The position numbers and the translations under genes are program-made. Source: Cohnella sp. GbtcB17 (GTDB lineage Bacteria; Bacillota; Bacilli; Paenibacillales; Paenibacillaceae). From it: 64,000 nt of DNA. Shown here piece by piece: positions 24,683 through 33,545 of this stretch. Every line of letters starts with the position of its first letter. Position 1 is the first letter of the stretch. The DNA lies in the NCBI RefSeq assembly GCF_019091135.1, contig NZ_JAGXJW010000005.1, forward strand, positions 124,001 to 188,000. The letters are read 5' to 3'. The notes beneath the pieces were generated by a model. That model saw nothing but the letters and a program-made list of their open reading frames with translations, made no database searches and had not been told where the DNA came from.

Positions 24683-25879
24683 ATGCCGAGCGGCTGGAAC
24701 GCTTATATCAAAGAAGCGCTGACGGTGGAGCCGACCGGCGCCGGCTTGCTCGACAAGCTGACCTTCGCCGTCAAAGACGTATTCGAGATCGCCGGACACG
24801 CGAGTTCCGCGGGCAATCCGGATTGGCTGGACAGCCACGAGCCGGCCCGGAAGCATGCGGCAGCGGTGGAGCGCCTGCTGCGCCATGGCGCTCGCGTCAA
24901 AGGGGCGGCCGTCACGGACGAGCTCATGTTCAGCTTGAACGGAGAGAACCGCCATTACGGAACGCCGATCAACCCGCGCGCACCCGGATGCATTCCCGGA
25001 GGCTCTTCGAGCGGCTCGGCCGTCGCGGCCGCCGCCGGACTCGCCGACTTCGGGCTCGGCACCGATACCGGCGGCTCTGTTCGCGTTCCGTCCGCCTATT
25101 GCGGGCTGTACGGCATTCGCCCGACTCATGGGCTCGTTCCGGTCGACGGCGTCATCCCGTTGGCTTCTAGCTTCGACACGGTCGGCTGGATGGCTAGAGA
25201 CGCCCGGACGCTTCGGCTCGTCGGGGAGGCGCTGATCGGCGACTTCGTTAAGGATGGAGGCGAATTCCGCCGTCTCCTCGTAGCGGACGACGCCTGGGGG
25301 ATCGCCGATGACGGCTGCAGACAGGCGCTGCGGACTCCACTAGACGCATTGATGCGGAAAATGGAAGCCAAGACGGTCTCCTTGACCCCGACGGGACTGG
25401 CAGACTGGGCGGCCACCTTCCGAACGCTTCAAGGCTTCGAGATCTGGGCGGCGCATGGCGAATGGATCGAGCGTCGCAAGCCTCGATTCGGCCGGGACAT
25501 CGCCGATCGGTTCGCTTGGGCGAGCAAGCTTCGACAGGAAGATTACGATGCAGCCTTGCCCAAACGGCAATGGGCACGGGAGCGGCTCGTCTCGTTGCTT
25601 GGCGATGACGGGCTGCTCGTCGTTCCGACCGTGCCGGGTGCGGCTCCGCGCATCGGACTGCCGGACGAAGAAGTCGAGCGGACGCGAACGAAAGTGATGC
25701 AGCTGTCCTGCATTGCCGGCCTCGGCGGGCTGCCTCAAGTAACGATTCCGCTTGACGGCCCGGGCGGTTTGTGCGTCGGACTGTCGTTCATCGCCGGACC
25801 GCAGCGGGATAGACGCCTGCTTCGCTGGGTAAGCGAGGAGTCCGCGCTATCGGTTCAAGGCCGAGCGGCGACCGGCTGA
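24683..25879 (+). CDS. Amidase (amidase signature family)
   Basis: About 398 residues from the ATG at 24683 with GGAGGA 6 bases upstream; an earlier ATG at 24629 overlaps the cupin stop but has no ribosome site. The Ser-cisSer-Lys triad is in place: Lys in TFAVKDVFEIAG, cis-Ser in PGGSSSGSAVAAAAG, nucleophile Ser in GTDTGGSVRVPSAYCG. It is shorter than typical GatA-like amidases (about 470), as seen in allophanate-hydrolase-like and biuret-pathway amidases. It should hydrolyse a small amide and release ammonia, fitting a nitrogen-scavenging cluster. Substrate undetermined. Confidence 0.88.
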   Translation: MPSGWNAYIKEALTVEPTGAGLLDKLTFAVKDVFEIAGHASSAGNPDWLDSHEPARKHAAAVERLLRHGARVKGAAVTDELMFSLNGENRHYGTPINPRAPGCIPGGSSSGSAVAAAAGLADFGLGTDTGGSVRVPSAYCGLYGIRPTHGLVPVDGVIPLASSFDTVGWMARDARTLRLVGEALIGDFVKDGGEFRRLLVADDAWGIADDGCRQALRTPLDALMRKMEAKTVSLTPTGLADWAATFRTLQGFEIWAAHGEWIERRKPRFGRDIADRFAWASKLRQEDYDAALPKRQWARERLVSLLGDDGLLVVPTVPGAAPRIGLPDEEVERTRTKVMQLSCIAGLGGLPQVTIPLDGPGGLCVGLSFIAGPQRDRRLLRWVSEESALSVQGRAATG

Positions 25880-25992
25880 ACGAAGCGTTAGGGCTGGCGG
25901 AATGACGAAACGGCGGCATACAGACGAAGCTCGAAGCCGGATCGCACGGCAGCGACTTGAGAGAAACTCTCCCCGAGGAAAGGAACGTGCCT

Positions 25993-26817
25993 ATGTTTGC
26001 CCGATATGAAGGGGTCGCTTGGGAAGAGCGGTTCCTGCCCCGGCTGACCAGCAGACAAATACGCGAAATGCCCAAGGCGGACGCCCTTGTTATTTTGCCG
26101 ATCGGCGCCGTCGAGCAGCACGGCCCCCATCTTCCCGTCATGACGGATGCGCTGATCGGGGAAGCGACGCTCACGCTCGCGCTCGAACGCCTCCCGGCCG
26201 ACGCGCCGGTGTGGCTGCTCCCGCCGATCGCCTACGGCAAGAGCAACGAGCACCTGGGCCTGCCGGGAACCGTGTCCATCTCCGCGGCGACGCTGCAGGG
26301 ACTCGTGACGGATATCGCGGCAAGCCTGAAGCTGAGCGGCTTCGGCAAGCTGCTGCTGTTCAATACGCACGGCGGCAATGTCGACCTGCTGAATGTCGTC
26401 TCCCGCGAGATCCGGATCGCCCATGACATGACGGTGTTCTATTTGTCTCCTTCCAGCCTGGGGGCGGCGGATGGCGTGATCGATCCGCATGAGCTGGAAT
26501 ACGGCATCCACGGCGGCGACTACGAGACTTCGATCGTCATGGCGATCAAGCCGCAGTGGGTGCAGGGTCAATGGCTCGCATCGGAGCTGCCGAATATCGG
26601 CGACAAGCGGTTCCTTACGCTCGAAGGCGGCATTCGATTCGCTTGGCGGATGGCCGATATCTCGGAGAGCGGCATCTGCGGAGACGCCACGAAGGCGACC
26701 GCGGCCAAGGGAGAGATCATCCAAGAGCGGGTGGCCGACATCTTGGCGGAAGCGTTCGCGGAGCTGTGCGCATTCGATGTGGCCGACGTACGCGGCGCTT
26801 CGAAGGTCTCGCCATGA
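25993..26817 (+). CDS. Creatininase family protein
   Basis: About 274 residues, starting at an ATG 8 bases after AAGGAA (a GTG at 25987 is an alternative). Metal-binding motifs of creatininase-fold amidohydrolases are clear: LPIGAVEQHGPHLPVMTD (Glu and His), FNTHGGNVDLLN, and GIHGGDYETSIVM. The family includes creatinine amidohydrolase, the mycofactocin protein MftE and FAPy-deformylase ArfB. Here it lies between an amidase and a fumarylacetoacetase-like gene, so hydrolysis of a cyclic amide or of a formamide on an opened ring is plausible. ArfB-like deformylation of a formamidopyrimidine is an attractive option but not shown. Confidence 0.88.
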   Translation: MFARYEGVAWEERFLPRLTSRQIREMPKADALVILPIGAVEQHGPHLPVMTDALIGEATLTLALERLPADAPVWLLPPIAYGKSNEHLGLPGTVSISAATLQGLVTDIAASLKLSGFGKLLLFNTHGGNVDLLNVVSREIRIAHDMTVFYLSPSSLGAADGVIDPHELEYGIHGGDYETSIVMAIKPQWVQGQWLASELPNIGDKRFLTLEGGIRFAWRMADISESGICGDATKATAAKGEIIQERVADILAEAFAELCAFDVADVRGASKVSP

Positions 26818-27701
26818 AGCTGACTTCGATCCGAACGGCCGGCAGGGAGGAAGCCGTTGTCCGAACGGCGTACGGTCTCGTTCCCGTTCGCCTGCTCAAC
26901 GAAGCGGCGGGGACCGAGTGGGGCGACACCGTACAGCATCTGCTCGATAGCGAACAGCTTGCCCGATTGAACGGCTGGCTGCAGGATAAAGGCGCTGCTG
27001 TACTCTCGACCCTCGAAGCGATCCCGCTTGAGAGGGCAGAATACGCGCCGCTCTATCGGCGCCCGCGGAAAATATGGGGGATCGGCGCGAACTACCGGGA
27101 TAAAGCCGCGGACATGAGCGTCGTTCCGCCGGATGCGGAGCCAATCTGCTTCTTGAAGCCGGACACGAGTCTGATTGGTCCCGGGGACGCCATCGTGCTG
27201 CCTTCGGAGGATGGCCGCTATACCGCAGAGGCGGAGCTTGGCATCGTCATCGGGCGGACGTGCAAAGATGTCCCGGAGGAAAAGGCGCTTGACGTTGTCG
27301 CAGGCTTCGCCGCGACGCTCGACATGACGGCGCAGCATATTCACGCGCGCAATCCGCGTTTTCTCGGCCGGTCCAAAAGCTTCGATACCTTCTTCAGCAT
27401 CGGCCCTGAGCTGATCACGCCGGAGGAGATCGATGATCTCGCTTCGCTCCGGGTGGAGACGGCGTTGAACGGCCGCGTGATGCATCGCGCTTCGGTAGCC
27501 GAAATGATCTATACGATTCCTTTCATCATTTCTTATTTTTCCCGCATCATGACGCTGCTCCCCGGCGACATCATTATGACCGGAACGCCGGGCTCGGTCG
27601 AGATTGCCAGCGGGGTTACCGCAGAATGCCGGATCTCCGGCTTCGCTTCGCTGACGAATCCCGTTCGGCAGGCAGGCGAGCTCGAGCAGCCCGCGTTGTA
27701 A
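26814..27701 (+). CDS. Fumarylacetoacetate hydrolase (FAH) family protein
   Basis: 295 residues, ATG overlapping the previous stop (ATGA). The C-terminal FAH domain shows RKIWGIGANYRDKAADM, ICFLKPDTSLIGPGDAIVLP, a metal-site Glu pair in YTAEAELGIVIGRT, and MTGTPGSVEI near the end. FAH-family members cleave C-C bonds of beta-diketo acids, decarboxylate oxaloacetate-type acids or hydrate/tautomerise products of ring cleavage. In this cluster it may act on a carbon skeleton left after nitrogen removal. Specific reaction not assignable. Confidence 0.87.
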   Translation: MKLTSIRTAGREEAVVRTAYGLVPVRLLNEAAGTEWGDTVQHLLDSEQLARLNGWLQDKGAAVLSTLEAIPLERAEYAPLYRRPRKIWGIGANYRDKAADMSVVPPDAEPICFLKPDTSLIGPGDAIVLPSEDGRYTAEAELGIVIGRTCKDVPEEKALDVVAGFAATLDMTAQHIHARNPRFLGRSKSFDTFFSIGPELITPEEIDDLASLRVETALNGRVMHRASVAEMIYTIPFIISYFSRIMTLLPGDIIMTGTPGSVEIASGVTAECRISGFASLTNPVRQAGELEQPAL

Positions 27702-27724
27702 TCGAATGGAGGAGGAGGAAGATC

Positions 27725-29044
27725 ATGACCCACGCATGGAAACTAGAAGCGGAAACCGGTCTAGACGGCATCCCGGTGTATACGGACGAAGCGACCGTCG
27801 AGAAGCTGTCGAAGGACTTTTATTGGTACTCGCCGGTGCTGGAGCGGAAGCTTAAATCGAAGAAAGCGGAAGCTGTTTTCGCGCCTAAGAACGAAGACGA
27901 AGTGAAAGCGGCGCTCGCCTTCGCCTACCGACATCGGATACCGGTGACGGTTCGCGGCGCAGGAACGGGCAATTACGGCCAGGCGATTCCGCTTGAAGGC
28001 GGCATCGTCATGGATCTGAGCGGTCTTGACCGCATACTCGAGATCGGGCCGGGTTATGCACGGGTGCAATGCGGCGTTAAGCTGGGCGTCTTGGAAAAGC
28101 GGGCGCGCGAGGAAGGGCAGGAGCTGCGCATCTACCCCAGCACGTACGCCAAGGCGACAGTCGGCGGCTTCGTATGCGGCGGCTCCGGCGGCGTCGGTTC
28201 GATCGCGTGGGGCAATCTGTGGGACGGCAATGTGCGGAGCGCCGTCGTCTACACGATGGAACAGCATCCGCGACGATTGGAGATCGAAGGCCCCGAACTG
28301 TTCGACTATATCCACAACTACGGGACGACGGGCATTTTAACCGAAATTGTACTTCCGCTCGCCGCGAGAAGAGATTGGATGCAGACGGTCGCGGCGTTCG
28401 ACGACTTCGAATCGGCCGTTCAATTCGGGGAGGCGCTCTCCCGCGACGGCAGCGTACCGAAGCGCCTTGTGACGCCGATCGAGTGGCCGCTGCCGTCGTT
28501 CTTCAAGCCGCTGGCCAAGGCGCTGCATCCGAACAAGTCCGTCGTCTTTGCGGAGACGGACGGAGGCTCGCTATCGCAGCTCGAAAGGCTGGCCGACGAG
28601 TACGGCGGAGCCATCTGTCACGTCATCTCCCCGGAAATGTACCGCAAGACGATCGGGCTGTCCGATTTTACCTGGAACCATACGACGCTCTGGGCGCTGA
28701 AAGCGGACTCCGCGTATACGTATTTGCAGGCCGGCTTCGCTCCCGATCGCTATATAGAGCAGCTTCGCGAGCTGAAAGAGAGGTTCGGGGACGAGCTTCT
28801 CATGCACTTCGAATGGGTGCTTGACGGCGGACGGCTGCTGCCCAACGCGCTGCCGGTCGTCAAGTTTACGACGGAGGAACGTTTGTACGAGATCATCGAT
28901 ACTTGCCGATCGATCGGAGTCGAAATCTACGATCCGCACACCTGGCTGCTGAATAACGGCGGGCGCGGCGCCGTTCCGGGCATGCGCCGGCGGAAGGATG
29001 CGAACGATCCGCTCGGTCTGCTCAATCCGGGCAAAATCGGTTGA
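27725..29044 (+). CDS. FAD-binding oxidase/dehydrogenase (PCMH/GlcD type)
   Basis: 439 residues from an ATG closely preceded by GGAGGAGGAAG. The PCMH-type FAD domain is recognised by PVTVRGAGTGNYGQAIPLEG, then GIVMDLSGLDRILEI, and YPSTYAKATVGGFVCGGSGG. The C-terminus ends like glycolate-oxidase GlcD subunits (PLGLLNPGKIG). Family members oxidise 2-hydroxy acids, sugars or amines with FAD. There is no signal peptide. It follows the FAH-like gene by 23 bases and belongs to the same operon. Substrate unknown; an oxidation of a hydroxy acid or ureido-acid intermediate is plausible. Confidence 0.87.
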   Translation: MTHAWKLEAETGLDGIPVYTDEATVEKLSKDFYWYSPVLERKLKSKKAEAVFAPKNEDEVKAALAFAYRHRIPVTVRGAGTGNYGQAIPLEGGIVMDLSGLDRILEIGPGYARVQCGVKLGVLEKRAREEGQELRIYPSTYAKATVGGFVCGGSGGVGSIAWGNLWDGNVRSAVVYTMEQHPRRLEIEGPELFDYIHNYGTTGILTEIVLPLAARRDWMQTVAAFDDFESAVQFGEALSRDGSVPKRLVTPIEWPLPSFFKPLAKALHPNKSVVFAETDGGSLSQLERLADEYGGAICHVISPEMYRKTIGLSDFTWNHTTLWALKADSAYTYLQAGFAPDRYIEQLRELKERFGDELLMHFEWVLDGGRLLPNALPVVKFTTEERLYEIIDTCRSIGVEIYDPHTWLLNNGGRGAVPGMRRRKDANDPLGLLNPGKIG

Positions 29045-29136
29045 CGGCGGAATAGCGTAGAGAAAGAGCTGCAGGACGGACGAAAATCAGGAAATTTGGC
29101 TTCGGTTCCGTGGGAAGAAGAAAGGGGCGATGGAGC

Positions 29137-30552
29137 ATGGGCACGCTGCTAATCAAAAACGCCAGATCGATCGTCACCATGAACGATGCCCGGGACGTCG
29201 TCGAAGGCGGAAGCCTGTATGCGATCGGCCAAGAGATCGTCGCCATCGGCGAGGACATTCCGTATGAGGACGCCGACACCGTCATCGACGCCGCCGGGAT
29301 GATCGTCTATCCGGGATTGATCAATACGCATCATCATTTGAATCAGACGCTGACCCGCAACATTCCTCTCGCCCAAGATTGCGGCTTGTTCGACTGGCTC
29401 GTCACACTGTACGACATCTGGCGGCACATGCGCCCGGAGGATGTCTACACCGGCGCCGTCGTGGGGCTCGGCGAACTGCTCAAGTCCGGTTGCACGACGG
29501 CGGCGGACCACTTCTATTGCTTCCCCGACGGCATCTCCGGCGAGCTGATCGACGAGGAGATTCGCGCGGCGGCCGAGCTTGGCATCCGCTTCTATCCGAC
29601 CCGCGGCTCGATGACGCTGGGCCAATCGAAGGGCGGGCTGCCGCCGGATGTCGTATGCCAATCCGATGAAGTTGCGCTTAAGGATACGATACGCGTCATC
29701 GAAAAGTACCACAGCGCCGACAAATTCGCCATGGTACGCGTCGGCGTGGCGCCATGCGCGCCCTTCAACGTGACATCGGACCTGCTTCGCGAGTCGGCGG
29801 CGTTAGCCAGAAGCTACAAGGTGCGGCTGCACACGCATCTGGCGGAAACGCTCGACGAGGAGCAGTACTGCCTCGAGAGATTCGGCGTCCGACCGCTTGC
29901 GTATATGGAACGGCACGGCTGGGTCGGCGACGACGTCTGGTTCGCGCACGGCATCCACTTTCAGGACGGCGAGATCTCGCTGCTCGGGAAGCACAGCTGC
30001 GGCGTCGCCCATTGCCCCTCCAGCAACATGAAGCTGTCATCGGGCGTGCTGCCGCTTCTTAAGATGCAGCGCGCCGGCGTGCGGGTCGGGCTCGGCGTAG
30101 ACGGATCGGCTTCCAACGACGGCGGCCATATGCTGACCGAAGCGAGAATGGCGTACCTGCTCCACAAGCTCTCGCACGGAGCGGATTCAATCGACGCGGC
30201 GGACGCGCTTGCGATCGGAACGCGCGGCTCGGCCTCGGTGCTCGGCTGGGCGGATGCGATCGGCTCTCTCGAGGTCGGCAAGGCGGCCGATCTGTTCATG
30301 ATCGATTCGCGCAGACTGGCGTTCGCCGGCGCGCTGTTCGACGACATGGCGCTCCCCGTCGTGACGGGGAGCGCAGGGCCGGTCGACATGACGATCGTCG
30401 GAGGCCGAGTCGTCGTCAAGGACGGCCGGCTCGTCGGCATCGACGAAGAAGCGGCGGCAGAGCGGGCTCAGGCGGCAGCCCGGCGTCTTGTGAACGAGGC
30501 GACGCTGCTCACGGGAATCGATTACCGCCGCTCCCGCTTGAAGCGGGCATAG
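29137..30552 (+). CDS. Amidohydrolase, 8-oxoguanine-deaminase-like
   Basis: 471 residues from the ATG at 29137 with AAAGGGG 9 bases upstream. The TIM-barrel metal sites are LINTHHHLNQTLTRNIPLAQ, RLHTHLAETLDEE, VWFAHGIHF and GLGVDGSASNDGG. The sequence after the first metal site and the CPSSNMKLSSG motif match the TrzN/AtzA/8-oxoguanine deaminase group, which deaminate purines or triazines. In a purine-degrading cluster the natural assignment is deamination of 8-oxoguanine to urate or of a related aminopurine. That would feed the uricase route encoded downstream. Confidence 0.84.
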   Translation: MGTLLIKNARSIVTMNDARDVVEGGSLYAIGQEIVAIGEDIPYEDADTVIDAAGMIVYPGLINTHHHLNQTLTRNIPLAQDCGLFDWLVTLYDIWRHMRPEDVYTGAVVGLGELLKSGCTTAADHFYCFPDGISGELIDEEIRAAAELGIRFYPTRGSMTLGQSKGGLPPDVVCQSDEVALKDTIRVIEKYHSADKFAMVRVGVAPCAPFNVTSDLLRESAALARSYKVRLHTHLAETLDEEQYCLERFGVRPLAYMERHGWVGDDVWFAHGIHFQDGEISLLGKHSCGVAHCPSSNMKLSSGVLPLLKMQRAGVRVGLGVDGSASNDGGHMLTEARMAYLLHKLSHGADSIDAADALAIGTRGSASVLGWADAIGSLEVGKAADLFMIDSRRLAFAGALFDDMALPVVTGSAGPVDMTIVGGRVVVKDGRLVGIDEEAAAERAQAAARRLVNEATLLTGIDYRRSRLKRA

Positions 30553-30632
30553 GCGAGACGCCGGGGTCCCGAGCGGAAGGGACGGGCGGAATGTATCAAT
30601 GAATCGCCGATGGCGAGCCGAACGCCAGGCAC

Positions 30633-30665
30633 GAAGCCGGGGGCATGACGATGCCGCCCGGCTTC
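30633..30665 (+). terminator. Strong hairpin between the deaminase gene and xdhC
   Basis: GAAGCCGGG (30633-30641) pairs with CCCGGCTTC (30657-30665), with an inner GCAT/ATGC pair, and is followed by GCCATTTTCC. It may end or attenuate transcription before the xdhC gene; the T-tract is short. Confidence 0.5.
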
Positions 30666-30746
30666 GCCATTTTCCGCGCCGGACGTATGATCCCAATACG
30701 CGGCATCGATAGCGGCAATCGCAAACAAGACAGGGAGGGACGGTCC

Positions 30747-31715
30747 ATGGACGCGGAGACGATATTCGCAGTTGCCGAACGATCGCTATATCCCGCGGTG
30801 CTGGCGACGCTCATCGAGGTGCAAGGGCATTCTTACCGCAAAGCTGGAGCCGTCATGCTCCTGATGGCGCACGGCAAGACTGTAGGCAGTCTCAGCCCCG
30901 GCTGCCTGGAGGAGGACCTTGCGTACAAAGCCGAGGAGGCGTTGGCCGCAGGCCGATACACGATCGCCGAGTACAATCTGAGACCCGAGGAAGATGCCGT
31001 GTGGGGCGAGGAGATCGGATGCGGCGGAACGATGCGGGTGCTGCTCGAGCCCGTCACCGATGAACTGCGGAAGGCGCTGGGCGAAGTCGTCCGCTTCGTG
31101 CGCGAAGGCTTGGGCGGGCAGCTCTCCCGCCGCTTGATCGGCGGCCGTCTCGCTTATGAAGTCCGTCCGTTGTTGCCCTATGGCGGCCGGACCTCAAGCC
31201 ATAAGATCGCGGATGCGCCTTTCTGTGAATCGCTTCATTATCCGCGGGAGCGCCTATTGATCTTTGGAGCGGGAGAAGAGGCGTTGGCGGTAGACCAGTT
31301 GGCGAGAGGGGTCGGATTCCGAACGATAATCGCCGATTGGCGTCCGGCTCTCTGCGGCGCGAGCCGGTTTCCCTCGTCCGAAACGATTGTAGGCGACGCT
31401 GACGCGATTGCCGCACGGATTCGGGTCGAGAAGACCAACTTCGTCATGCTGGCAAGCCACAACCTGCGGCGGGACAGGGAGATGTACGATCGAATGGTCC
31501 CTCTGAGCCCTGCGTATCTCGGCATCGTCGGCTCGAAGGCCCGAATCGACCGCTTGCTGGAAGGGGAGGTTCCTCCTTCGTTCGTCAAGGCGCCCATCGG
31601 GCTCCCGATTCGGGCGGAGGGGGCGGCGGAGATCGCCGTCAGCGTCGTCGCCGAGCTGATTGAACGACGCAGTCGGCTCCGCGCTTCCTTCGAGGGAAGG
31701 GTGGGAGCGCGATGA
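30747..31715 (+). CDS. pucA: XdhC/CoxI family xanthine dehydrogenase maturation factor
   Basis: 322 residues from the ATG at 30747 with GGGAGGG upstream. The XdhC_CoxI N-terminal domain (ATLIEVQGHSYRKAGAVMLL, then GSLSPGCLEEDLAY) and the Rossmann-type C-terminal domain (LLIFGAGEEALAVDQLARGV, then YLGIVGSKARIDRLL) are both present, with the Cys motif EEIGCGGTMRVLLEP. XdhC proteins bind molybdenum cofactor, help its sulfuration and insert it into xanthine dehydrogenase. In Bacillus subtilis the equivalent is PucA. It overlaps the pucB-like gene by four bases. Confidence 0.88.
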   Translation: MDAETIFAVAERSLYPAVLATLIEVQGHSYRKAGAVMLLMAHGKTVGSLSPGCLEEDLAYKAEEALAAGRYTIAEYNLRPEEDAVWGEEIGCGGTMRVLLEPVTDELRKALGEVVRFVREGLGGQLSRRLIGGRLAYEVRPLLPYGGRTSSHKIADAPFCESLHYPRERLLIFGAGEEALAVDQLARGVGFRTIIADWRPALCGASRFPSSETIVGDADAIAARIRVEKTNFVMLASHNLRRDREMYDRMVPLSPAYLGIVGSKARIDRLLEGEVPPSFVKAPIGLPIRAEGAAEIAVSVVAELIERRSRLRASFEGRVGAR

Positions 31716-32425
31716 TCGCGGCCATCTATTTGGCCGCCGGAGCGGGCAGGCGGATGAACGGGCCGAAGCTGACCGCCGAGCTGATGCCGGGCGTGCCGCT
31801 GGGCGCTTTGGCGCTCCGGACGCTGTTGACGGCCGGACTTAACGCCGTGTACGCGATCGTCCGGCCAGGAGCCGAGCTCGAATGGCTCTATGGGCTCTCG
31901 AACGATGCGCTCCGGAAAGCTGCGCCGGAGCCGAAAAGAAGTCTGGGAACGGCTGAAGACGACAGACCGACCGCGGAAGAAAGTGCGCCGGCGCCTGGCG
32001 GCACGCTGCTGGAGACGATCGTCTGCAGCGACGCGGAGCGGGGGATGGCTCACTCGCTCCGCTGCGGTATAGGTCGAGCGGCGGCAGCCGGGCAAGAGGC
32101 CGCGATCGTGATGCTTGCCGACCAGCCGTTTGTCACGCCGGCGATGGTGCAAGACTTGATCGACTGCTGGCGAACGAACCCTGCGCTCGACTACGTGGCC
32201 GGCAGCGCCGGGGACGTCATGACGCCTCCCGTTCTGCTGGCCCGTTCGACGTTTTCGCGAGTCATTGAGCTGGAAGGCGACATGGGAGCCAAGCGGCTGC
32301 TGCAAAGCGCCGGATTCATCGGCGCGGAGCGGCCGTTTGATGAACCCTGGCGCTTGTTGGATGTAGATACGCCGGAAGGATTAGAGCGCGCGAAGCGTAT
32401 CGCTGCACAGATTTATGTCACATAA
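31712..32425 (+). CDS. pucB: Molybdenum cofactor cytidylyltransferase-like (MobA/MocA/PucB)
   Basis: 237 residues. The nucleotidyltransferase signature is at the N-terminus: IAAIYLAAGAGRRMNGPKL; the conserved ADQPF motif (MLADQPFVTPAMV) follows, and the C-terminus reads LDVDTPEGLERA. Its ATG overlaps the stop of xdhC. The family transfers CMP (or GMP) to molybdopterin for enzymes of the xanthine dehydrogenase class. A low-complexity insert near residues 70-97 (EPKRSLGTAEDDRPTAEESA) is longer than usual. Its last codons overlap a nitrogen-box-like sequence. Confidence 0.85.
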   Translation: MIAAIYLAAGAGRRMNGPKLTAELMPGVPLGALALRTLLTAGLNAVYAIVRPGAELEWLYGLSNDALRKAAPEPKRSLGTAEDDRPTAEESAPAPGGTLLETIVCSDAERGMAHSLRCGIGRAAAAGQEAAIVMLADQPFVTPAMVQDLIDCWRTNPALDYVAGSAGDVMTPPVLLARSTFSRVIELEGDMGAKRLLQSAGFIGAERPFDEPWRLLDVDTPEGLERAKRIAAQIYVT

Positions 32426-32432
32426 CATAACG
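32416..32432. promoter_or_regulatory. Possible TnrA/GlnR-type box overlapping the pucB stop codon
   Basis: TGTCACATAACATAACG fits TGTNA-N7-TNACA at seven of eight defined positions. It lies about 100 bases upstream of the -35 of the xanthine dehydrogenase promoter; a second, weaker match (32503-32519) overlaps that -35. Confidence 0.35.
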
Positions 32433-32502
32433 TAATTTAACCGGTTGATTGTGCGCCATGCCTAACCAAAGGCGAAATTCATTAGAGCGGAACACAATAT
32501 GA

Positions 32503-32519
32503 CGTCAACTATATTTACG
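32503..32519. promoter_or_regulatory. Weak TnrA/GlnR-type box over the -35 of the xdh promoter
   Basis: CGTCAACTATATTTACG fits six of the eight defined positions of TGTNA-N7-TNACA. Its right edge coincides with the last base of the -35 box, the same geometry as the box at 42729-42745. Confidence 0.3.
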
Positions 32520-32542
32520 TATCTGTAGCACTTCATTATAGT
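32514..32542 (+). promoter_or_regulatory. Sigma-A promoter for the xanthine dehydrogenase operon
   Basis: TTTACG (32514-32519) and TATAGT (32537-32542) are 17 bases apart. GATGTAATA, shared with the palindrome before the first cluster gene, follows at 32543. The leader would be about 30 bases. Confidence 0.55.
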
Positions 32543-32579
32543 GATGTAATAATCACCTTATTAAAGGGGTGTGATGCAA

Positions 32580-33545
32580 ATGTCCGATGCCGTCGGGTTT
32601 TCCGCTTCAACCCCGACCGTGTGGCGGCCGCGTCACGCCGAGGAAGCCTACAGGCTCAAAAAGCAGTTCGGGCACGATGCGGCGTACGTCTCGGGCGGAA
32701 CGCTGCTAAGAACGCAATGGGAAAATGGGAGCCCCGTTCCCGGCCATCTCATCGATCTGTCGAGCGCAGCGGAATGGAAGGAAGCCGGCGCCGATAACGG
32801 GACTTTTGCGATCGGGGCTCAAACGACGCTATCCGCCTGCCGGAGCGATCCGCAGCTTCAGGCGCTTTATCCGCTTATCGTCGAAGCGTCGCGCTCGATC
32901 GCCGCTCCTTCTATACGCAATCTGGCGACGATCGGGGGCAACGTCTCGTCCGGCGTCGGAGATTCACTTCCGGCCCTGCTCGTCTACGAGGCGCAGCTGG
33001 ATTGGTACGATGACGGTGGAGAACGCACGGAATCGCTCGAAGATTGGCTCCGACGAATGCAGGACGGAACGGCGCAGACGGATTCGCTGCTTCTGCGGGT
33101 GCGGCTGCCGCTGGAGTCGGCGAACCTTGATCCAAGCGAGAATCTAAGCGAGAATCCAAGTTTAACCGCCGATCCGGCGCATTCGTTCGCTTATTACGCA
33201 AAGATCGGAAGACGGGATTCGTTCGTGCCATCGGCCGTCACGACGGCTCTGACCGGAACGATAGACGGAAGCGGCCGATTGCGTCGCGTTCGGCTGGCGG
33301 CAGGAGGCGGCAAGACGATTCCGAGGCGCTATCCGGAAGCGGAAGCCAGACTCGAGGGCAAGGCGGCAGACGATCGTTCCGTGCATCTGCTTCACGCGAT
33401 ACTTATGGCGTCTTATACGCCGGCGCCAGATCCATTTTTATCGGATGAATACCGGAAGCGAACCGCGGCGAACGTCGCCGCTTCCCATCTATGGCGGGCA
33501 ATAAGCGAATTCGCACATGGAAAGGAGGGGGAGCGATGCTGCTGA
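32580..33545 (+). CDS. pucC: Xanthine dehydrogenase FAD-binding subunit
   Basis: About 321 residues. The FAD-binding domain of molybdopterin dehydrogenases is seen: PRHAEEAYRLKKQFGHDAAY, then SGGTLLRTQWENG, and IRNLATIGGNVSSGVGDSLP. The C-terminal CO-dehydrogenase flavoprotein domain includes YYAKIGRRDSF. Possible starts are GTG 32571, ATG 32574 and ATG 32580; I chose the last because AAGGGG is about 10 bases upstream, while the others are crowded. A 12-bp tandem duplication (33134-33157) adds SENLSEN. It passes electrons from the FeS subunit to NAD+. It overlaps the next gene by 10 bases. Confidence 0.88.
   Translation: MSDAVGFSASTPTVWRPRHAEEAYRLKKQFGHDAAYVSGGTLLRTQWENGSPVPGHLIDLSSAAEWKEAGADNGTFAIGAQTTLSACRSDPQLQALYPLIVEASRSIAAPSIRNLATIGGNVSSGVGDSLPALLVYEAQLDWYDDGGERTESLEDWLRRMQDGTAQTDSLLLRVRLPLESANLDPSENLSENPSLTADPAHSFAYYAKIGRRDSFVPSAVTTALTGTIDGSGRLRRVRLAAGGGKTIPRRYPEAEARLEGKAADDRSVHLLHAILMASYTPAPDPFLSDEYRKRTAANVAASHLWRAISEFAHGKEGERCC
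33134..33157 (+). repeat. In-frame 12-bp tandem duplication in the XDH FAD subunit gene
   Basis: AAGCGAGAATCT is followed directly by AAGCGAGAATCC and a third AAG. It adds four residues (SENL/SENP) in a non-conserved linker. Confidence 0.6.

Noticed and set aside
32463..32475. Bacillus-type PucR box upstream of the xdh operon
   Set aside because: CTAACCAAAGGCG resembles the inverse of the Bacillus consensus (WWWCNTTGGTTAA) only in its core, the flanks do not fit, and I did not find it at the other cluster promoters.
32426..32579. Purine riboswitch before the xanthine dehydrogenase operon
   Set aside because: The leader after the promoter is only about 30 bases and none of the conserved junction or loop sequences of purine riboswitches is visible.
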